This document shows positions 7,420 through 16,710 of a stretch of DNA of 63,460 bases, piece by piece. Within the stretch, counting starts at the first letter, position 1; each line of letters opens with the position of its first letter. Made by a program: the position numbers and the translations under genes. Below the pieces are notes generated by a model. The model did no database searches. It was not told the origin of the DNA and was given only the letters and a program-made list of their open reading frames with translations. The stretch comes from Paenibacillus xylanivorans (GTDB lineage: Bacteria; Bacillota; Bacilli; Paenibacillales; Paenibacillaceae): the NCBI RefSeq assembly GCF_001280595.1, contig NZ_LITU01000053.1, forward strand, positions 45,382 through 108,841, in the 5' to 3' direction.

Positions 7420-8301
7420 ATGGCTCACGGACACAAGTCAGATGACCAGGAAAAGATTATCTTCGTCGGGGATTCACGCGTCCGTAAAGGAGCGGGGTTT
7501 ATAACTCCACCGGATTACACGGCGTATCCCGGCAAATCAGAGGCTTTTATTCCTAACTTCTTGCTGAAGGAATGGATGGTTGGTGTCGTTGTACTGGTTG
7601 GTATTCTGGTATTAACGATTTCGGAACCTGCACCACTGGGCTACCCGGCCAATCCAAGTGCATCGGTTATCCCGATGCCAGACTGGTACTTCCTTTTTCT
7701 GTATCAGTATTTGAAATACCCATATGCCTCAGGTGATTATGTCCTGCTCGGGGTACTTGGAGTCAGCGGAGTTGCTTTCGGCGCTTTGTTACTGGCCCCT
7801 TTTCTGGATACAGGCAAGGAGAGACGGTTCTACAAACGTCCGATTGCATCATCACTGATGATTTTGTCGGTGATGGCCGTATTCTACCTGACCAATGTTG
7901 CGTGGACACACTACGAGCATGAGTTGGAAGCAAGCGGTAAGAAGCCGGAACATATTCAGCGTGAAGAAGAAGCGCTTGAGAAACACGCGCAGGGTCTTCC
8001 TACGTCGAATGCGCCAGGTCAAAAAGAAGAAGTGGCGATCGTTGAGAAGGATGACCCTGCAATGGAAACCTTCAAAAAGGCCGGATGTATCGGATGTCAT
8101 GCGGCTGATATGAAGGGCGCAACTGGACCTTCGCTTCGAGGCGTAGGTGACAAACACAGCCAGGAAGAGATTCTGACCATTATCAAAGAAGGCTACAACG
8201 CAATGCAGCCTCAGTACAATAATGCCATCGCTCAAGGTGTTACGGATGAAGAGATCACTCATCTGACCGAATGGCTTGCGAAACAGAAGGCAGAACAGTA
8301 A
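7420..8301 (+). CDS. qcrC: Menaquinol:cytochrome c reductase, fused subunit IV/cytochrome c
   Basis: 293 residues. The N-terminal part corresponds to subunit IV of b6f-type complexes, with the quinol-site PDWYFLFLYQ segment (about residue 87) and three membrane helices. The C-terminal part (about 195-293) is a cytochrome c domain with the haem-binding CIGCH motif and a distal methionine candidate in NAMQPQYN. This fusion is typical of Bacillus. The charged linker between them (EREEEALEKHAQG type) is variable. Followed by a strong terminator. Confidence 0.95.
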   Translation: MAHGHKSDDQEKIIFVGDSRVRKGAGFITPPDYTAYPGKSEAFIPNFLLKEWMVGVVVLVGILVLTISEPAPLGYPANPSASVIPMPDWYFLFLYQYLKYPYASGDYVLLGVLGVSGVAFGALLLAPFLDTGKERRFYKRPIASSLMILSVMAVFYLTNVAWTHYEHELEASGKKPEHIQREEEALEKHAQGLPTSNAPGQKEEVAIVEKDDPAMETFKKAGCIGCHAADMKGATGPSLRGVGDKHSQEEILTIIKEGYNAMQPQYNNAIAQGVTDEEITHLTEWLAKQKAEQ

Positions 8302-8318
8302 AATCGAAATAAGCAATG

Positions 8319-8351
8319 AAACCTGATCGTTTATGCGGTCAGGTTTTTTTT
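8319..8351 (+). terminator. Intrinsic terminator of qcrABC
   Basis: AACCTGATCG and CGGTCAGGTT form a stem followed by eight T. Confidence 0.9.
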
Positions 8352-8414
8352 GAGGCGTTTTTCGCAACATCATTTTTGTAACACAAAATACATATGATGG
8401 AAGGGGCAGAGCAT

Positions 8415-9041
8415 GTGGCTTTATCGTACTTTTGGAGCCGGGAATTTCTAACAAATCGTTATTTCCTGTGGCTTTTGTTTTGGTGTAATGCATTAGGAAC
8501 AGTATACGGATACATATGGTACGGGGATCAATTGGAGTATACGCTGGCACAGCAACCACTGTGGCAGATTGTGTTTGTGCCGGACAGTCCCACAGCGAGT
8601 TTGTTCTTCACGTTATCTTTATTGTGGGTATTGTACAAGCCAAAATCGATGGTCCTGAATCGGATTGGACATGTCCTACAAGCTCTTGCTGTGGTCACTT
8701 CGGTAAAGTACGGTATTTGGGCGGTGTCAATTATTTTTGCAGGCTGGATGCAGGGGGGCTCACAAAATTGGCAGGATTGGATGTTAATTGCATCACATAG
8801 TGCTATGGCTATTGAAGCGCTCTTGTATGTGCGTTTCTTTGGGTTCCGTTGGGGGGCTCTGGTAATTGCTGCTTTATGGACGCTGCTAAACGATACGATG
8901 GATTATACCTATGACATTTTCCCTTGGCTGCCCGCATCGCTGATGGACCATCTGGATGGTGTACGCAATTTCACCGTCGGATTGACACTAGTGAGCATTC
9001 TATGCGCGTGGCTTGCACTGAGACAGGCCAAACGGGCCTGA
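8415..9041 (+). CDS. ypjA: YpjA-like membrane protein (DUF1405)
   Basis: About 208 residues with six or seven predicted membrane helices and the DUF1405 features seen in Bacillus YpjA, which also lies just after qcrC. Function unknown. GTG 8415 is preferred over ATG 8394/8397, because GGAAGGGG (8399-8406) stands 8 bases ahead of it. The gene is followed after 66 bases by ypjB, as in Bacillus. Confidence 0.85.
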   Translation: MALSYFWSREFLTNRYFLWLLFWCNALGTVYGYIWYGDQLEYTLAQQPLWQIVFVPDSPTASLFFTLSLLWVLYKPKSMVLNRIGHVLQALAVVTSVKYGIWAVSIIFAGWMQGGSQNWQDWMLIASHSAMAIEALLYVRFFGFRWGALVIAALWTLLNDTMDYTYDIFPWLPASLMDHLDGVRNFTVGLTLVSILCAWLALRQAKRA

Positions 9042-9107
9042 ATTCATAACGCAAGCTTGTTCTAAGGAACTCTCTCCTGCCATACATTGATGGTGGGAGG
9101 GATGTCC

Positions 9108-9977
9108 ATGAAGAGAACGTTCAGGATCGAAACTGGATTCATGGTGGTGTCGTTCATGACTCTGCTGTTCTGGACGAACTTGTCATACAGCGTATCTGCG
9201 GAAAGTACAGGTGCAAACGGAAATACAGATCAGCAAGTATCTGCCCGAAATTCAATAGAGCAATTAAATGAAGAAGCGGCCCTGCTGTATCGACATGCCC
9301 TGGAGAATGATATCGAAGAGGTTAGAGGCAGTATTCTGAGAATTAGTAAAGGTCTGGAGCATATATCCTTTGAGGGTCAGACGACAGTAGAAGGCATTCA
9401 TGCCCTATCCGAGACCATTGTTGAAGTGAAAGAAGCTGCCGTTAGGGTGAAAAGTGATGATGCTTCTCTCCAGCAGGCCTCTGCAAAACTTCGACTTGCG
9501 GCGGACAGTCTCGCCAACCCAGCCAAACCTTTATGGCTCCAGTATTATAAAATCGTAAAAAATGATATTGATGCGCTATCAATCGCGGCAGATCAGAAGT
9601 TAAGCGCGGCGATAATCGCAAGTCGCTACGCCTTACTGGAGGAGCATTACGAGACCATCCGGCCTGCGGCGATGATCCGTCGTGAACCTTACGAGATCGC
9701 CCAGTTGGATGCCTGGTTGTCTCATACGAAGGGTTTGACTGCTGCCAAGCAGACGGACATCGCACAATTGAAGAGCATGGTAGCCCATGGTGAAGAGTTG
9801 GTAAACCAGCTGTTTGGTCGTGAAAAGGATGAGAGCGCCTTTGTGCCGTTTGTTCAAGGGCCAAACCGGAGAGCAGCCGGATTGCTCATTAGTTCCGTAA
9901 TCATCGCAGTGCTAAGTTATGCGGGTTACCGTAAGTATCGAGCCCAGCAGCAAGGGATTTTTCCTTTCCGGCGTTAG
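9108..9977 (+). CDS. ypjB: Sporulation-associated membrane protein YpjB
   Basis: About 290 residues: an N-terminal signal/anchor (residues about 10-32), a long helical extracytoplasmic part rich in E/A/L with coiled-coil character, and a C-terminal membrane helix (AGLLISSVIIAVLSYAGY) with a short basic tail. This matches the Spore_YpjB family, whose role is not defined. ATG 9108 has GGGAGGG at 6 bases; ATG 9102 is too close to it. Converges with the minus-strand YitT gene, sharing a long hairpin between them. Confidence 0.82.
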   Translation: MKRTFRIETGFMVVSFMTLLFWTNLSYSVSAESTGANGNTDQQVSARNSIEQLNEEAALLYRHALENDIEEVRGSILRISKGLEHISFEGQTTVEGIHALSETIVEVKEAAVRVKSDDASLQQASAKLRLAADSLANPAKPLWLQYYKIVKNDIDALSIAADQKLSAAIIASRYALLEEHYETIRPAAMIRREPYEIAQLDAWLSHTKGLTAAKQTDIAQLKSMVAHGEELVNQLFGREKDESAFVPFVQGPNRRAAGLLISSVIIAVLSYAGYRKYRAQQQGIFPFRR

Positions 9978-10001
9978 ATCCTTTTTCCATACGATATGAC
10001 A

Positions 10002-10068
10002 AAGACCTCTATCTACAAGAAAGGCCATTCCAATGGCTCTTCTCTTGTAGATAGAGGTCTTCTTTTTG
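10002..10068 (+). terminator. Long-stem terminator between convergent genes
   Basis: A perfect 19-bp inverted repeat (10002-10020 with 10043-10061, AAGACCTCTATC... type) encloses a second hairpin GCCATT-CC-AATGGC and is followed by CTTTTTG. It ends ypjB; the symmetrical stem could also help stop the convergent minus-strand gene. Confidence 0.85.
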
Positions 10069-10081
10069 TAGTGATACAACC

Positions 10082-10951
10082 TCAGGTTTCCTTAAACCCT
10101 TCTCCATGCACATCATGGACATCGCTAATAATAACAAAAGCTCTGGGATCGACCGAACGCACAATTGTCTGCAAACGTCTGAATTCCTGCCTGGAAATGA
10201 CACAGTAAGCAACATGCTTGGCCTGTTTCGAATAAGCGCCAATGGCGGGAATGAGCGTTACACCGCGATCCATATCACGAGTAATCAAATCCGCAATCTC
10301 GGGTGCGTGGTCACTGATGATCATAAATGCACGGGCCGAATACGCTCCTTCCTGAATAAAGTCGATTACTTTAGATGCAATAAATACAGCTACAAGGGTA
10401 TACAGTATTTTTTCTTTGGGAATGTAGACGAGGGAGATGCCTATAATGATGAAATCGATACCTAGCAGCACACGTCCCATACTCCAACCATACTTTCGAT
10501 TGAGAATGCGAGCAATAATGTCAGAGCCTCCTGTCGTTCCGCCCCAGCGGAATACGATTCCAAGGCCTGCCCCCAGTGTAACCCCGGCGTAAAGCGCCGC
10601 GAGTAAAAGGTCATTCTCTGTATGTAGCGGTTCGATCCAGCCGAGATGAATCATTTTTTCAAATAACCAGAGGAACAACGTAAGCGCTCCAATACCCACG
10701 CCTGTATAGATCATCTGTCTGCCGCCCAAAATCTTGAGCCCCACCAGAAAGAGTGGAATGTTAACAACCAAGGTTGTAAGCGAAGGAGAGATGTTGAACG
10801 CATAATTTAGCAGGACCGTAATCCCGGTTACGCCGCCTTCCATGAGCTGGTTAGGGATGATGAAGTACAGAAGTCCAAAGGCATATAATGCCGTACCCAA
10901 AAGGATGGGGAGAATCAATTTGAATTGAACCCAGGTTTTGGAAGTGCTCAT
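10082..10951 (-). CDS. YitT family membrane protein (DUF2179 C-terminus)
   Basis: About 289 residues. Five predicted membrane helices in the first 190 residues, with the family motif GGVTGITVLLNY and GGTTGGSDIIARILN, then a cytosolic DUF2179 domain (about 215-285) related to nucleotide-binding PII-like folds. A member of the YitT/YpjC group, in the place of ypjC of Bacillus. Start at 10951 (MSTSKTW) fits GGAGAGGG 5 bases ahead; an upstream in-frame ATG at 10966 overlaps that site. Substrate unknown. Confidence 0.88.
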   Translation of the reverse strand: MSTSKTWVQFKLILPILLGTALYAFGLLYFIIPNQLMEGGVTGITVLLNYAFNISPSLTTLVVNIPLFLVGLKILGGRQMIYTGVGIGALTLFLWLFEKMIHLGWIEPLHTENDLLLAALYAGVTLGAGLGIVFRWGGTTGGSDIIARILNRKYGWSMGRVLLGIDFIIIGISLVYIPKEKILYTLVAVFIASKVIDFIQEGAYSARAFMIISDHAPEIADLITRDMDRGVTLIPAIGAYSKQAKHVAYCVISRQEFRRLQTIVRSVDPRAFVIISDVHDVHGEGFKET

Positions 10952-11124
10952 AAGTTCCCTCTCCATTTTACAAATTAGAATGAGAAAGCAATCATTCCCA
11001 TCTTAGTATACCTGTTTATTGATTCTTTAAAAATGATTTGTCGTTTATGATGGTGGAAGTGAATCTAAATAACTGATATATTAGGAACAAATACGACATA
11101 ATTTCAAAAGGAGAATCCGTTCTC

Positions 11125-11454
11125 ATGGAGAAAAGCATTGCAGAAATGCAGCGTGAGGTTGATCTGTATATTTCCCAGTTCAAAGAAGGATACTTCAGCC
11201 CGCTGGCCATGCTCGCCCGTATGTCTGAAGAGGTGGGAGAGCTTGCAAGGGAAGTGAATCACGAGTTCGGTGAAAAACCGAAAAAATCTTCCGAAGCAGA
11301 CAATTCCATTGAGCTTGAGCTCGGGGACATTTTATTTATCACGATTTGTTTTGCTAACTCTCTCGGGATCGACCTGGCAGAGGCGCACGACAAAGTCATG
11401 CATAAATTTAACACACGCGATGCAAATCGGTGGACGCCAAAAAACACCGATTAG
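11125..11454 (+). CDS. MazG-type nucleotide pyrophosphohydrolase (YpjD-like)
   Basis: 109 residues, a single all-helical MazG domain. Metal-binding acidic motifs EEVGELAREV (residues about 35-44) and ELGDILFITI (about 67-76) are present. Such short MazG proteins hydrolyse (d)NTPs to the monophosphate and PPi, probably for pool cleaning. Follows the YpjD position in Bacillus. ATG with AAAAGGAG 9 bases upstream. Divergent from the YitT gene. Confidence 0.92.
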   Translation: MEKSIAEMQREVDLYISQFKEGYFSPLAMLARMSEEVGELAREVNHEFGEKPKKSSEADNSIELELGDILFITICFANSLGIDLAEAHDKVMHKFNTRDANRWTPKNTD

Positions 11455-11506
11455 GCGTAGATTACATATGCTGTACCATCACCTCAATGGGGGAGGGACA
11501 GCTTTG

Positions 11507-12031
11507 ATGATGAAACCGGAAGAGTATATGCAGCATGCTTACCGCTGTATTTTGCAAAATGATTTTGAGCAGGCGATTCGTTGGTTCGAATCTGCCATTG
11601 ATGCTCACCCGGAACATGCGGAGCTCTATTATCGTTGTTCCATTACACATGCCCGCAGTCAACACTTGGCTCCAGCGCTTGAATATGCGCGTAAGGCTGT
11701 TGAACTGTCACAGGGGATAGAGGAATATGTTTTGCATTTACAGACCCTGGAAGCCAAACAGATAAGCCTTCAGGCCAAGGTGTTGCTTGAGCAGGCCGGA
11801 GACGGAACACATGAACGATATGTGCAGGCGGCCGATCTGCTAAAACAGGCAGTTAAACTTGACCCGTTATATGTGGAAGCGCATATCATGCTTGCTCTTG
11901 CTTACAGCGATCTGAATGAGTTCGACCTTGCAACCCGGTCCGTTCGTGACGCATTGTTGCTGGACCCGCAGAATGATCAACTGCATCTATTGTTACAGGA
12001 AATTAAGCAGCGTATGAAATCCATTCAGTAA
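11507..12031 (+). CDS. TPR-repeat protein
   Basis: About 174 residues composed of tetratricopeptide units: around residues 3-36 (MQHAYRCILQNDFEQAIRWFESAI), 37-70 and 110-160 (ADLLKQAVKLDPLYVEAHIMLALAYSDLNEFDLA). A protein-interaction scaffold; partner unknown. The open frame begins far upstream inside mazG, but GGGGGAGGG (11489-11497) points to ATG 11507 (or the preceding TTG 11504). A second TPR gene lies at 20244. Confidence 0.8.
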   Translation: MMKPEEYMQHAYRCILQNDFEQAIRWFESAIDAHPEHAELYYRCSITHARSQHLAPALEYARKAVELSQGIEEYVLHLQTLEAKQISLQAKVLLEQAGDGTHERYVQAADLLKQAVKLDPLYVEAHIMLALAYSDLNEFDLATRSVRDALLLDPQNDQLHLLLQEIKQRMKSIQ

Positions 12032-12119
12032 GATGCCATTTCATAACGGGATGGAAATCGTTTGAACTGGATTCAACCAATTGAACCAAGAACCAACATA
12101 GTGAGGAGATGCAGTCAAG

Positions 12120-12923
12120 ATGAGTGAAGTAATAAGAGTTGCCGTAATCGGAGCGGCTGGCCGGATGGGCCGTGAAGTAGTGAAACTGGTGCTTCAAGAT
12201 CCTGAACTGGAGCTCGCCGCAGCGGTCAACCGCTCCGGAGTAGGCACGGATGCCGGAACACTTGTCGGTCTGCCCGAATGTGGGGTGCTTTTGACCGATG
12301 ATATCGAGATGGCTTTTGCAGAGACTAAACCACAGGTTATGGTGGACTTCACAGTCCCTCAATATGCCTTTGCCCATACAGAGATTGCCATTCGTCACGG
12401 AGTAAGACCTGTTATGGGTGTTACCGGCTTTACGCCGGAGCAGATCGAACAGCTGGACAAGCAGTGTCAGGACAAAGGCATTGGAGGGTTGATTGCCCCG
12501 AACTTCTCAATCGGTGCTATTCTGATGATGAGATTTGCCGCACAGGCTGCCAAACATATGCCGAATGTGGAGATCATCGAATATCACGGGGATCAGAAGC
12601 TGGATGCTCCTTCGGGTACAGCAATTAAAACAGCCGAGCTAATTGCAGCAAACCGTGAGGAACTTCGTCAGGGCAATCCGAATGAAGAAGAGACGATCGA
12701 AGGATCGCGTGGCGGATATTATAATGGATTCCGAATTCATAGCGTACGGTTGCCGGGAGTATTCGCCCAGCAGGAAGTGGTATTTGGAGACTTTGGCCAA
12801 TCCCTAAAAATTCGTCATGACTCCTATGAGCGTGCAGGTTATATGCCTGGTGTTAAGATTGGTGTACAGAAGGTTATGGAATATACAGGACTCATCTATG
12901 GATTTGATCACTTTATCGACTAA
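12120..12923 (+). CDS. dapB: 4-hydroxy-tetrahydrodipicolinate reductase
   Basis: 267 residues. N-terminal nucleotide-binding motif [12 protein letters not shown] and the signature around [14 protein letters not shown]; catalytic His156 and Lys160 are in place. In most homologues the first histidine is followed by a second (EHH); here it is Gly157 (YHGDQK). It reduces the product of DapA using NAD(P)H in lysine and diaminopimelate synthesis. Begins the conserved dapB-mgsA-bshB1-bshA-cca-birA run, with GAGGAGATG upstream. Confidence 0.95.
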   Translation: MSEVIRVAVIGAAGRMGREVVKLVLQDPELELAAAVNRSGVGTDAGTLVGLPECGVLLTDDIEMAFAETKPQVMVDFTVPQYAFAHTEIAIRHGVRPVMGVTGFTPEQIEQLDKQCQDKGIGGLIAPNFSIGAILMMRFAAQAAKHMPNVEIIEYHGDQKLDAPSGTAIKTAELIAANREELRQGNPNEEETIEGSRGGYYNGFRIHSVRLPGVFAQQEVVFGDFGQSLKIRHDSYERAGYMPGVKIGVQKVMEYTGLIYGFDHFID

Positions 12924-12934
12924 AGGAGATTGTC

Positions 12935-13375
12935 ATGTTGAAAATTGCATTTATTGCCCATGATCGCAAAAAAGAAGAGATGGTTAACTTCGTGACAGCC
13001 TACGAAAATGTATTTACAGACCATCAACTATACTCGACAGGTACAACGGGTCTTCGCATTATGGAAGGAACCTCATTACAGATCCATCGGTTTGAATCCG
13101 GTCCACTGGGCGGGGATCAACAGATCGGAGCCTTGGTTGCACAAAATGAGATGGATCTGATTATTTTTCTGCGTGATCCATTGATGGCACAGCCCCATGA
13201 ACCAGATATTAACGCTTTGCTGCGTCTGTGCGATGTACAGGGGATTCCGCTTGCCACGAATATTGCAACTGCGGAGATTCTAGTTAAAGCGTTGGATCGC
13301 GGTGATTTTGGCTGGAGAGAGCTTGTACATAAATACAAGCCTGAGGGTGGATTGAATTCGGGTGATGCTCAATGA
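12935..13375 (+). CDS. mgsA: Methylglyoxal synthase
   Basis: 146 residues. Phosphate-binding and catalytic motifs are seen: [32 protein letters not shown] and the catalytic aspartate in [15 protein letters not shown]. It turns dihydroxyacetone phosphate into methylglyoxal as an overflow bypass of glycolysis. Starts 11 bases after dapB and overlaps bshB1 by four bases. Adjacency to bacillithiol genes fits bacillithiol's role in methylglyoxal detoxification. Confidence 0.96.
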   Translation: MLKIAFIAHDRKKEEMVNFVTAYENVFTDHQLYSTGTTGLRIMEGTSLQIHRFESGPLGGDQQIGALVAQNEMDLIIFLRDPLMAQPHEPDINALLRLCDVQGIPLATNIATAEILVKALDRGDFGWRELVHKYKPEGGLNSGDAQ

Positions 13376-14073
13376 GTCTGGACATTCTCATATTTGGTGC
13401 ACACGCGGATGATGCAGAGATTGGGATGGCAGGAACGATTGCCAAACATACTGCAGCGGGACTGAAAGTAGGCGTGTGTGATCTGACCCGGGCAGAGATG
13501 TCTTCCAACGGGACAGTAGAGCGCAGAGCCGAGGAAGCGGAGCAAGCCTCCCGCGTCCTCGGTCTTTCGTGTCGAAGCAATCTCGGTTTGCCTGATCGGG
13601 GGCTGTATATCACTCCTGAACACATAGAGGTTGTGACTGCCGAGATACGCCGTCATGCGCCTCGAATCGTGTTTGCGCCATATTGGGAGGATCGCCATCC
13701 GGATCATGTGATGTGCAGCAAGCTGGTGCAGGAGGCTGTGTTTAATGCCAAGCTTAGAAACTATAAGCCAAACATGCCCGCAGTTCAGGTGAAAGAATTG
13801 TATTTTTACTTCATTAACGATATCGGACCAACGGATTTGATTGTGGATATTACGGAACACTATGAGCAGAAAGAAAATTCATTGCTTAGTTATCGTTCCC
13901 AGTTCGAATTAGGAGAAGGCGCAGTTGCCACTCCTTTGACTCAAGGATATATCGAACGTGTGAGAGCCCGGGATTCTTTGCTTGGACAACGGAGTCTTAT
14001 TCCTTATGCAGAAGGATTCGCTAGCATTACACCTTATGTAGTTCATCAATTTGGCCAAGCAGCCAAGTCATAA
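13372..14073 (+). CDS. bshB1: Bacillithiol biosynthesis deacetylase BshB1
   Basis: 233 residues, LmbE/PIG-L deacetylase fold. Zinc motif [11 protein letters not shown] (His and Asp ligands near residues 11-15) and the second histidine region DRHPDH are present. It removes the acetyl group from GlcNAc-malate made by BshA. Overlaps mgsA (ATGA) and is followed by bshA after 96 bases. Confidence 0.95.
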   Translation: MSLDILIFGAHADDAEIGMAGTIAKHTAAGLKVGVCDLTRAEMSSNGTVERRAEEAEQASRVLGLSCRSNLGLPDRGLYITPEHIEVVTAEIRRHAPRIVFAPYWEDRHPDHVMCSKLVQEAVFNAKLRNYKPNMPAVQVKELYFYFINDIGPTDLIVDITEHYEQKENSLLSYRSQFELGEGAVATPLTQGYIERVRARDSLLGQRSLIPYAEGFASITPYVVHQFGQAAKS

Positions 14074-14169
14074 AACGATCGAACTTGCTCGTATAAATCA
14101 GTTATCAATTGCATTTCCGTTGCATTACATCAACCTGCACACGCGGGAGATTAAAGGAGCGTCCACCGG

Positions 14170-15330
14170 ATGGATCAAAAGCTAAAAATTGGTATTACCT
14201 GTTATCCGTCCCTCGGAGGGTCTGGCGTTGTCGCAACGGAGCTGGGCAAATTGCTTGCCGAACAGGGTCACCAGGTTCACTTTATTGCCAATAGTATCCC
14301 GTTCAGACTGGGTACATTCCAGAAAAATATTTTTTATCATGAAGTTGAGGTCAACGATTATTACGTCTTCCGCTACCCACCGTATGATCTGTCATTGGCC
14401 ACGAAGATGGCTCAAGTAGCCAAAGCACAGAAATTGGATCTGCTACATGTACATTATGCAGTGCCACATGCGGTGTGTGCCTTTTTGGCAAAACAAATGG
14501 TTGGTGAGGATTTAAAGGTGGTTACAACGTTACACGGAACAGATATTACCGTACTGGCACAGGATGAGTCTTTGAAGGATTTGATTCGACTAGCCATTAA
14601 CGAGAGTGATGCTGTTACAGCAGTATCCCAGGATTTGATTCGTGAAACAATTGATTTGCTGGATATTAGACGTCCAATCGATCTGACCTATAACTTTATT
14701 GATAAAAGAATTTATTATCCACGTGATGCAGCCAGTCTGCGTAGAGACTTCGCAGCTCCTCACGAAAAAATACTGATGCATATCTCCAACTTCCGCCCTG
14801 TGAAGAGAACACAGGATGTGGTGGAGGTGTTCCGTCAGGTACAGGAACAAGTACCTTCCAAACTGTTATTTGTTGGAGAAGGACCGGATTTGCCGAAGAT
14901 TCAATGGAAGATTAATGAGCTTGGGCTGAATGACAAGGTTCATTTTCTAGGTAAGCAGGATGATATTGCCCAAGTCATTTCGATGGCTGATGTGCTTATG
15001 CTGCCGTCGGAGAAGGAGAGCTTCGGACTTGTGGCACTTGAAGCCATGGCTTGTGGTGTACCTACCATTGGATCACAGGCAGGGGGTATCCCTGAACTGG
15101 TCTTGCACGGCAAGACCGGATTTTTGTCTCCAATCGGCGACACGCAATCGATGGCGGAGAACACGATTCGGTTGTTGACAGACAACCGTTTGGCAGCGGA
15201 TTTTAGAGAAGCGTGCTTGAAACGGGCACACCATGATTTCTGCAATGATGCCATTCGTCATGAATATGAACAAATATACTACCGGGTGCTGGGACGTGAA
15301 GTTCCGAATCTGAAGCCGGTTTGTGGCTGA
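14170..15330 (+). CDS. bshA: N-acetyl-alpha-D-glucosaminyl L-malate synthase BshA
   Basis: 386 residues, GT4 glycosyltransferase. N-terminal PSLGGSGVVATELG loop and C-terminal donor-binding EKESFGLVALEAMACGVP motif. It joins UDP-GlcNAc and L-malate, the first step of bacillithiol synthesis. Preceded by AAAGGAG at 12 bases. The last step enzyme BshC is not in the window. Confidence 0.95.
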   Translation: MDQKLKIGITCYPSLGGSGVVATELGKLLAEQGHQVHFIANSIPFRLGTFQKNIFYHEVEVNDYYVFRYPPYDLSLATKMAQVAKAQKLDLLHVHYAVPHAVCAFLAKQMVGEDLKVVTTLHGTDITVLAQDESLKDLIRLAINESDAVTAVSQDLIRETIDLLDIRRPIDLTYNFIDKRIYYPRDAASLRRDFAAPHEKILMHISNFRPVKRTQDVVEVFRQVQEQVPSKLLFVGEGPDLPKIQWKINELGLNDKVHFLGKQDDIAQVISMADVLMLPSEKESFGLVALEAMACGVPTIGSQAGGIPELVLHGKTGFLSPIGDTQSMAENTIRLLTDNRLAADFREACLKRAHHDFCNDAIRHEYEQIYYRVLGREVPNLKPVCG

Positions 15331-15411
15331 TAGTCAGATAGGATTGTTCCATCTTGGAAATATATCTGTGTAAAGCACACCAAGCAACACGTAGTTATGA
15401 GGTGAGAGTAA

Positions 15412-16710
15412 GTGGTTCAATGGACACAGGTAGATCCCGAAATGGCAAGACAAAGTGAGCAAGTGCTGCGGACATTAAATGAAAAAGGGTACGAAGCCTA
15501 TTGGGTCGGTGGTTGTGTGCGTGATGAACTGCTGGAACGCCGCGTGGATGATATGGATATCACCACGTCTGCTTCCCCTGAGCAAGTCATGGAACTGTTC
15601 GCAGATTGTATTCCTACAGGCCTCCAGCATGGAACGGTTACTGTTCGTTCAGGAGGCTTTTACTTTGAAGTTACGACATTCCGCACTGAATCCGAATATA
15701 AGGATAATCGAAGACCCGCTGCCGTTCATTTTGTGCAGGATGTCAAAGAAGATTTACAGCGGCGTGACTTCACAATGAATGCTCTAGCTATGGATCGAGA
15801 CGGAAATATCGTTGATCCTTTTAGTGGACAATTGGATATTCAGGATGGACGGGTTAGATGTGTGGGATCGGCGGCAGAGCGCTTTGGTGAAGATGCGCTG
15901 AGGATGCTTCGGTGTGTTCGTTTTGCTTCGGTATTTGATTTCAAAATCGCCTACAACACCTGGAAAGGGCTAGTTCGACAAAAGGATCTGCTTCAACATA
16001 TCGCCATGGAAAGAGTACGTACCGAAATGGTGAAAATGATGGCAGGCCCACATCCGCTGCGGGGTCTGGAACTGCTGTTTCGCAGCCAGGCGCTGGAGCA
16101 TGTAAAGACACCAATCTTCATGGAGCGATTCAATAAAGCCCTCATGTCCAATATGGAACAATTAATAGAAGAGAACATTTTATTACGCTGGTCCATGATG
16201 CTGATTGCCGGCCATTATACCAAGGATGAAGCAGATGCTTTACTTCGAAAATGGACGTTTTCTAATGACGATCGTTCCCGCATCAATGGAGTTCTCCAGG
16301 TCGAACAATTGATTCAGGCTGTCGTACAGGAGCAGAAGGACGAAGAGACACTGCGATCAGAGTGGATCGTAACTGTGCTTACTTGCGGACGTCAGGCAAC
16401 AGAGGACTGGCTCGTCATTCAACGATTGCTTCCAACAGGTTGGCGAGATCAAGAATTTCTGCACGAAGAACAGATTGTGGTAGTACAGTGCCGAGGTGCG
16501 GCATGGAGTCAATCCATGAAGGTGCATGAACTGAAAGATCTGCATATTACGGGTGAGAACGTTTTGCAGCTACTTGGACGTAAGGGTGGACCATGGCTGG
16601 GACAACTGATGAAATATCTTTTAAGAGAGACTGCGATCGGAAATATAGCGAATCAGCATGACATGCTGACCAACGAAGTAAAGCGGGTGGCTGCAGATGA
16701 CAAAGCATGA
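15412..16710 (+). CDS. cca: CCA tRNA nucleotidyltransferase
   Basis: 432 residues, class II nucleotidyltransferase. Head domain with VGGCVRDELLER and the catalytic DDMDITTSA, then RRDFTMNALAMD and GEDALRMLRCVRFA (tRNA and nucleotide selection). It adds or repairs the 3' CCA of tRNAs. GTG start 15412 with GAGGTGAGAG upstream. The end overlaps birA by 14 bases, as in related bacilli. Confidence 0.95.
   Translation: MVQWTQVDPEMARQSEQVLRTLNEKGYEAYWVGGCVRDELLERRVDDMDITTSASPEQVMELFADCIPTGLQHGTVTVRSGGFYFEVTTFRTESEYKDNRRPAAVHFVQDVKEDLQRRDFTMNALAMDRDGNIVDPFSGQLDIQDGRVRCVGSAAERFGEDALRMLRCVRFASVFDFKIAYNTWKGLVRQKDLLQHIAMERVRTEMVKMMAGPHPLRGLELLFRSQALEHVKTPIFMERFNKALMSNMEQLIEENILLRWSMMLIAGHYTKDEADALLRKWTFSNDDRSRINGVLQVEQLIQAVVQEQKDEETLRSEWIVTVLTCGRQATEDWLVIQRLLPTGWRDQEFLHEEQIVVVQCRGAAWSQSMKVHELKDLHITGENVLQLLGRKGGPWLGQLMKYLLRETAIGNIANQHDMLTNEVKRVAADDKA

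Noticed and set aside
7852..8559. 235-codon open frame on the minus strand across qcrC
   Set aside because: It is antisense to a well-supported cytochrome gene and its terminator, has no start site and an unlikely composition; a shadow frame.
11270..11506. Longer N-terminus of the first TPR protein
   Set aside because: Lies inside mazG; the sequence GGGGGAGGG just before 11504-11507 fixes the start there.
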